Below, in pieces: positions 60,992-64,000 of a DNA stretch of 64,000 nt. The translations under genes were made by a program, and so were the position numbers. This DNA is from Streptomyces sp. MNU76. GTDB taxonomy: Bacteria; Actinomycetota; Actinomycetes; Streptomycetales; Streptomycetaceae. Position 1 is the stretch's first letter. Every line of letters begins with the position of its first letter. Below the pieces are notes generated by a model. That model saw only the letters and a program-made list of their open reading frames with translations. It made no database searches and was not told the origin of the DNA. Location of the stretch: contig NZ_JAJKLK010000005.1 in NCBI RefSeq assembly GCF_020982545.1, positions 347,152 to 411,151 of the forward strand. Direction: 5' to 3'.

Positions 60992-62577
60992 TCACCGCAG
61001 GCTCCGCACATCCAAATGCCGCAACACCCGATCCACCACCTCAGGATCCGCCCCCGCCTCACTCCGCGCCGCCAGCACCTCATGCCGAGCCGCGCTCAAC
61101 ATCTCCCCTGGATCCGCCGCATCCGGCGAAGCCGCCGCACCCGCTGCTCATGCCCCTCGCGGCGCTCCTCCTCCCCCACCTCCGGACTGATCCGCACCCC
61201 GATCTCGAAGGCCCGCCGCAGCAGCCGCTCGGACATCTCCTCCGGCAGCTCCTCCGTCTCCTCGATCTCCTTCAGCCGCCGCTTCGCCGCCTTCGCCGCC
61301 CGCACGGCCAATGCCTTCTCGAACCGCTTCCCGACCCCTTCGTCCGCCCGCACCCCCAGCCACCGCACCAGCCGCGGCAGCGTCAGCCCCTGCAGCACCA
61401 ACGTCGCCATGATCACCCCGAACGCGATGAACACGATCTCGTCCCGGTCCGGGAACGGCGCCCCACTGTCCGTCTCCAACGGAATCGCCAGCGCCAGCGC
61501 CACGGACGCCACCCCCCGCATCCCCGACCACCACATCACCACGGTCTCGCGCCACGACATCGGGATCTCCTCGTCGTAGTCCCGCTTCGCGTGCAACCGC
61601 CGCGCCAGCCAGGTCGCCGGCAGCAACCACAGCAGCCGTACGAGCACGACGACGGCCACGACGGCCGCCGCCCAGCCGAGCATCTCGCCCCACCGCCCCG
61701 ACGCCGTACGGATCGCGTTGTACAGCTCCAGCCCGATCAGCCCGAAGGCGACACCGGTGACCAGCGTGTCCACGACGTCCCAGACCGTGTGCCCGGCGAG
61801 CCGCGTCAGGACGTCGTCCGCGCCGAGCGCGTACTCCGCGAGGAACAACGCGGTCGTGAGCACCGCGAGCACCCCGGACCCGTGGAGCTCCTCGGCCATC
61901 ACGTACGACGCGTACGGCACGAGCAGGGTCAGCCCGATCTGCAGCGTCGCGTCCTCCAGGAAGTCCATCAGCTTGTTGGCCGCCCAGCCGAGCCCGATGC
62001 CCACGGCGAGGGCGACGACGGCGGACAGCACGAGCTGGAGCGCGGCGCTGGGCCAGGAGAACGATCCGCTGACGACGGCGGCGATGGCCACGTGGTAGAG
62101 CACGATGGCGGTGACGTCGTTGAAGAGGCCCTCGCCCTCCAGTATCGACACCAGTCGGCGCGGCAGCCCGAGTTGCCCGGCCACGGCGGTCGCCGCCACC
62201 GGGTCGGGCGGCGCGACGAGGGCGCCGAGCGCCACGGCCGCCGCGATGGGCAGTCCGGGCACGATCGCGTGCGCCATGGCGGCCACCGCGGCCGTGGTCA
62301 CGAACACCAGGGCCACGGCCAGCAGGAGGATCGGCCGCAGGTTCGCCGTGAACTGCCGCCAGGAGGTCCGCCGGACCGCCGCGTACAGCAGCGGCGGCAA
62401 CAGCAGCGGCAGGATGAGGTCCGGCGGGATCTCCACGTTGGGCACGAACCCGGGGATGGCCAGCGCGATACCGAGCAAGGTCATCAGCACCGGCGCGGGC
62501 AGCTTCAGCCGCTCCCCCACCGGCACACTGACCACGGCCCCCACCAGCAGGACGAAGAACAGGGCCAACTGATCCAT
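60992..62577 (-). CDS. Na+/H+ antiporter, CPA1 family, frame-broken at C-terminus
   Basis: ATG at 62577 (DQLALFFVLLVGAVVSVPVGERL), with GGAG 7 bases upstream. About 12 membrane helices are predicted. Key motifs are LGALVAPPDPVAATAVAGQLGLPRRLVSILEGEGLFND (the ion-binding Asp pair region), VALAVGIGLGWAANK, and MSWRETVVMWWSGMRGVASVALALAIPL. It exchanges Na+ or K+ for H+. The C-terminal frame as printed stops at 61096, but restoring one base in the run at 61105-61108 continues QGEMLSAARHEVLAARSEAGADPEVVDRVLRHLDVRSLR to TGA at 60992-60994, the expected hydrophilic tail. Confidence 0.88.
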
Positions 62578-62684
62578 GGGGGCGCTCCGCTGGTGCTGGA
62601 CGATCACGACCGACCGGATGCCCCGGGTGCCCCACCCGCACCACGCAACGCTAAGGCCTGCACCGCGTCAAAGCCTGCGCCACA

Positions 62685-63155
62685 TCAAAGCCTGCGCCGC
62701 ATCGCGCGATGAGGTATGCCCGCGTCCAGGAACTCCGGTCCGTACGCCGCATACCCCAGCCGCTCGTAGAAACCCAGCGCGTGTGTCTGCGCCCCCAGGT
62801 CCACCTCGGTCAGCCCGCGCTCCCGGGCCGCCTCCTCGACGGCCCGCACCAGCGCGACCCCGACGCCCAGCCCTCGGGCCTCCGGCACGACCGCGAGCCG
62901 CCCCAGGGACCCGACCCCGAACCCCCTCCGGTCTTGCAGGCGGCGGCCTCCCTGCAGCCGCCCGGCCCCGAGGGGCACCCCGTCGTCCCGTACGGCGAGG
63001 ACGTGCACGGCCCCGGCGTCGTACGCGTCGTACTCCAGGTCCTCCGGCACCCCCTGCTCGACGACGAAGACCTCCTTGCGCACCGCGAAGCACGCCTCGC
63101 GATCGCCGGGGCCGTCGGCGACGCGCACCTCGTAGGACACCGGTACGGGGCTCAC
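62685..63155 (-). CDS. GNAT family N-acetyltransferase
   Basis: 156 residues, GTG at 63155 in GTGA overlap with the RluD stop. The beginning YEVRVADGPGDREACFAVRKEVFVVEQGVPEDLEYDAYDAGAVHVLAV is of the ElaA-like type. The acetyl-CoA loop is GSLGRLAVVPEARGLGVGVALVRAVEEAARERG, and the end LGAQTHALGFYERLGYAAYGPEFLDAGIPHRAM is typical. It should acetylate an amine; the substrate is unknown. Coupled to rluD, so likely one transcript. Confidence 0.9.
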   Translation of the reverse strand: MSPVPVSYEVRVADGPGDREACFAVRKEVFVVEQGVPEDLEYDAYDAGAVHVLAVRDDGVPLGAGRLQGGRRLQDRRGFGVGSLGRLAVVPEARGLGVGVALVRAVEEAARERGLTEVDLGAQTHALGFYERLGYAAYGPEFLDAGIPHRAMRRRL

Positions 63156-64000
63156 GCGTACGTCTCCTCCCGGACCTTGTCCAGGGCCTTCTGCAGATCC
63201 GCCGGGTAGTCGCACTCGAACTCGACCCAGCTCCCGTCCCCGGGGTGCTCGAAGCCGAGCCGGACGGCCTGCAGCCACTGGCGGGTGATGCCGAGCCGCT
63301 TGGCGAGCGTCGGATCGGCGCCGTACGTCAGGTCGCCGACGCAAGGGTGCCGGTGGGCGGACATGTGGACGCGGATCTGGTGGGTGCGCCCGGTCTCCAG
63401 CTTGATGTCGAGCAGGGAGGCGGCACGGAACGCCTCGATGAGGTCGTAGTGCGTGACCGACGGCTTGCCCTCGGCGGTGACGGCCCACTTGTAGTCGTGG
63501 TTCGGATGCCGTCCGATGGGCGCGTCGATGGTGCCGCTCGTCGGGTCGGGTGGCCCTGGACCAGCGCGTGGTACCGCTTGTCGACCGTCCGCTCCTTGAA
63601 CTGGCGCTTCAGGGAGGTGTACGCGTACTCCGACTTGGCGACCACCATGAGGCCCGAGGTGCCCACGTCGAGCCGGTGCACGATGCCCTGGCGCTCGGCG
63701 GCACCGGACGTCGAGATCCGGTACCCGGCGGCAGCAGCCGCCGATCACGGTGGGCCCGGACCAGCCGGGGCTGGGGTGCGCGCCCACCCGACCGGCTTGA
63801 CACGACCACGTCGTCGTCGTCGTGCACGATCTCCATGCCCTCGACCGGCTCGGCGACGACCTGCACCGGGGCGGGCGCCTGCGGCATCTCGACCTCCAGC
63901 CAGGCCCGCCGTGCGCCCGCTCCGACTTGCCGACCACCGACCCGTCGACCGTGACCTTCCCGCGGCGGCGAGCTCGGCCGCCTTGTGCGGGAGAAGCCGA
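63152..64000 (-). CDS. rluD: RluD-type 23S rRNA pseudouridine synthase, 5' part beyond window, multiply frame-broken
   Basis: The gene ends at TGA 63152-63154 and continues past the right edge. Pieces in three frames together give a full family match: S4-like N-terminal start ([16 protein letters not shown]), [31 protein letters not shown], the catalytic Asp motif [53 protein letters not shown] and the end [25 protein letters not shown]. Breaks near 63549, 63725-63735, 63795-63810, 63910, 63960 and 63985 are each cured by restoring a base in a short run. Substitutions are few. I read this as a poor-quality contig end, not a decayed gene. The enzyme isomerises uridines in helix 69 of 23S rRNA in known members. 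Confidence 0.78.
   Translation of the reverse strand, partial: SASPAQGGRARRRGKVTVDGSVVGKSERAHGGPGWRSRCRRRPPRCRSSPSRSRAWRSCTTTTTWSCQAGRVGAHPSPGWSGPTVIGGCCRRVPDLDVRCRRAPGHRAPARRGHLGPHGGRQVGVRVHLPEAPVQGADGRQAVPRAGPGPPDPTSGTIDAPIGRHPNHDYKWAVTAEGKPSVTHYDLIEAFRAASLLDIKLETGRTHQIRVHMSAHRHPCVGDLTYGADPTLAKRLGITRQWLQAVRLGFEHPGDGSWVEFECDYPADLQKALDKVREETYA

Noticed and set aside
60894..62712. Continuation of the MscS frame to 62712
   Set aside because: Caused by a one-base loss at 60570-60573; beyond it the frame is the antisense of the antiporter gene.

Overview
This window is high-GC actinobacterial DNA, almost certainly a Streptomyces core-chromosome segment. Third codon positions are strongly G/C biased, GTG starts and 4-bp start/stop overlaps are frequent, HisA is the actinobacterial PriA type, a 63-residue TrpM-like gene sits between trpC and trpB, and typical Streptomyces intergenic palindromes are present. 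The species cannot be named from sequence alone.

Layout. 1-2205: two acyl-CoA dehydrogenase genes, the first cut by the window edge. 2219-4577: a von Willebrand A protein gene, a palindromic MITE-like element, and an IS701-type insertion sequence inserted at the CTAG that ends the palindrome. 4680-11841: a rhomboid protease gene, then gltD and gltB (glutamate synthase) on the minus strand. 12262-20506: a VIT1/CCC1 transporter gene diverges from a plus-strand operon of four ADP-ribosylglycohydrolase-fold genes, a CaiB/BaiF CoA-transferase and a CitE-like lyase, every junction being a 1- to 4-base overlap. 20792-30223 (minus strand): lgt, a DsbA-like gene, trpA, trpB, trpM, trpC, three small membrane-protein genes, trpE and hisI. 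30393-36861: a TIGR03085-type gene, then the his operon hisD-hisC-hisB-(54-aa membrane protein)-hisH-priA-ridA-hisF on the minus strand. 37044-45889: an unusual membrane protein, LON-domain and YbaK-like proteins, an ABC exporter pair and a NYN-domain protein. 46011-49550: dnaE. 49765-64000: a DUF2252 protein, a second DsbA-like protein, a lipoprotein, a large LuxR regulator, a PhoD phosphatase, a dienelactone-hydrolase-like protein, an MscS channel, a Na+/H+ antiporter, a GNAT acetyltransferase and an RluD-type pseudouridine synthase.

How the genes work together. Glutamate synthase supplies the glutamate that feeds histidine and tryptophan synthesis. The his and trp genes are interleaved, and no trpF is present: PriA is expected to catalyse both the HisA and the TrpF isomerisations and so links the two pathways. 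trpD and trpG are not here.

Sequence-quality caveat. At least nine genes carry frame breaks that are all cured by restoring one C/G in a homopolymer or a CG pair in a CGCG-like tract. Breaks become dense in the last 500 bases. They look like deletion-type sequencing or assembly errors rather than true pseudogenes. Repairing them on paper turns two apparent gene fusions in the 13-20 kb operon into ordinary coupled genes. For broken genes the coordinates below give the inferred whole gene and the evidence states where the frame breaks.
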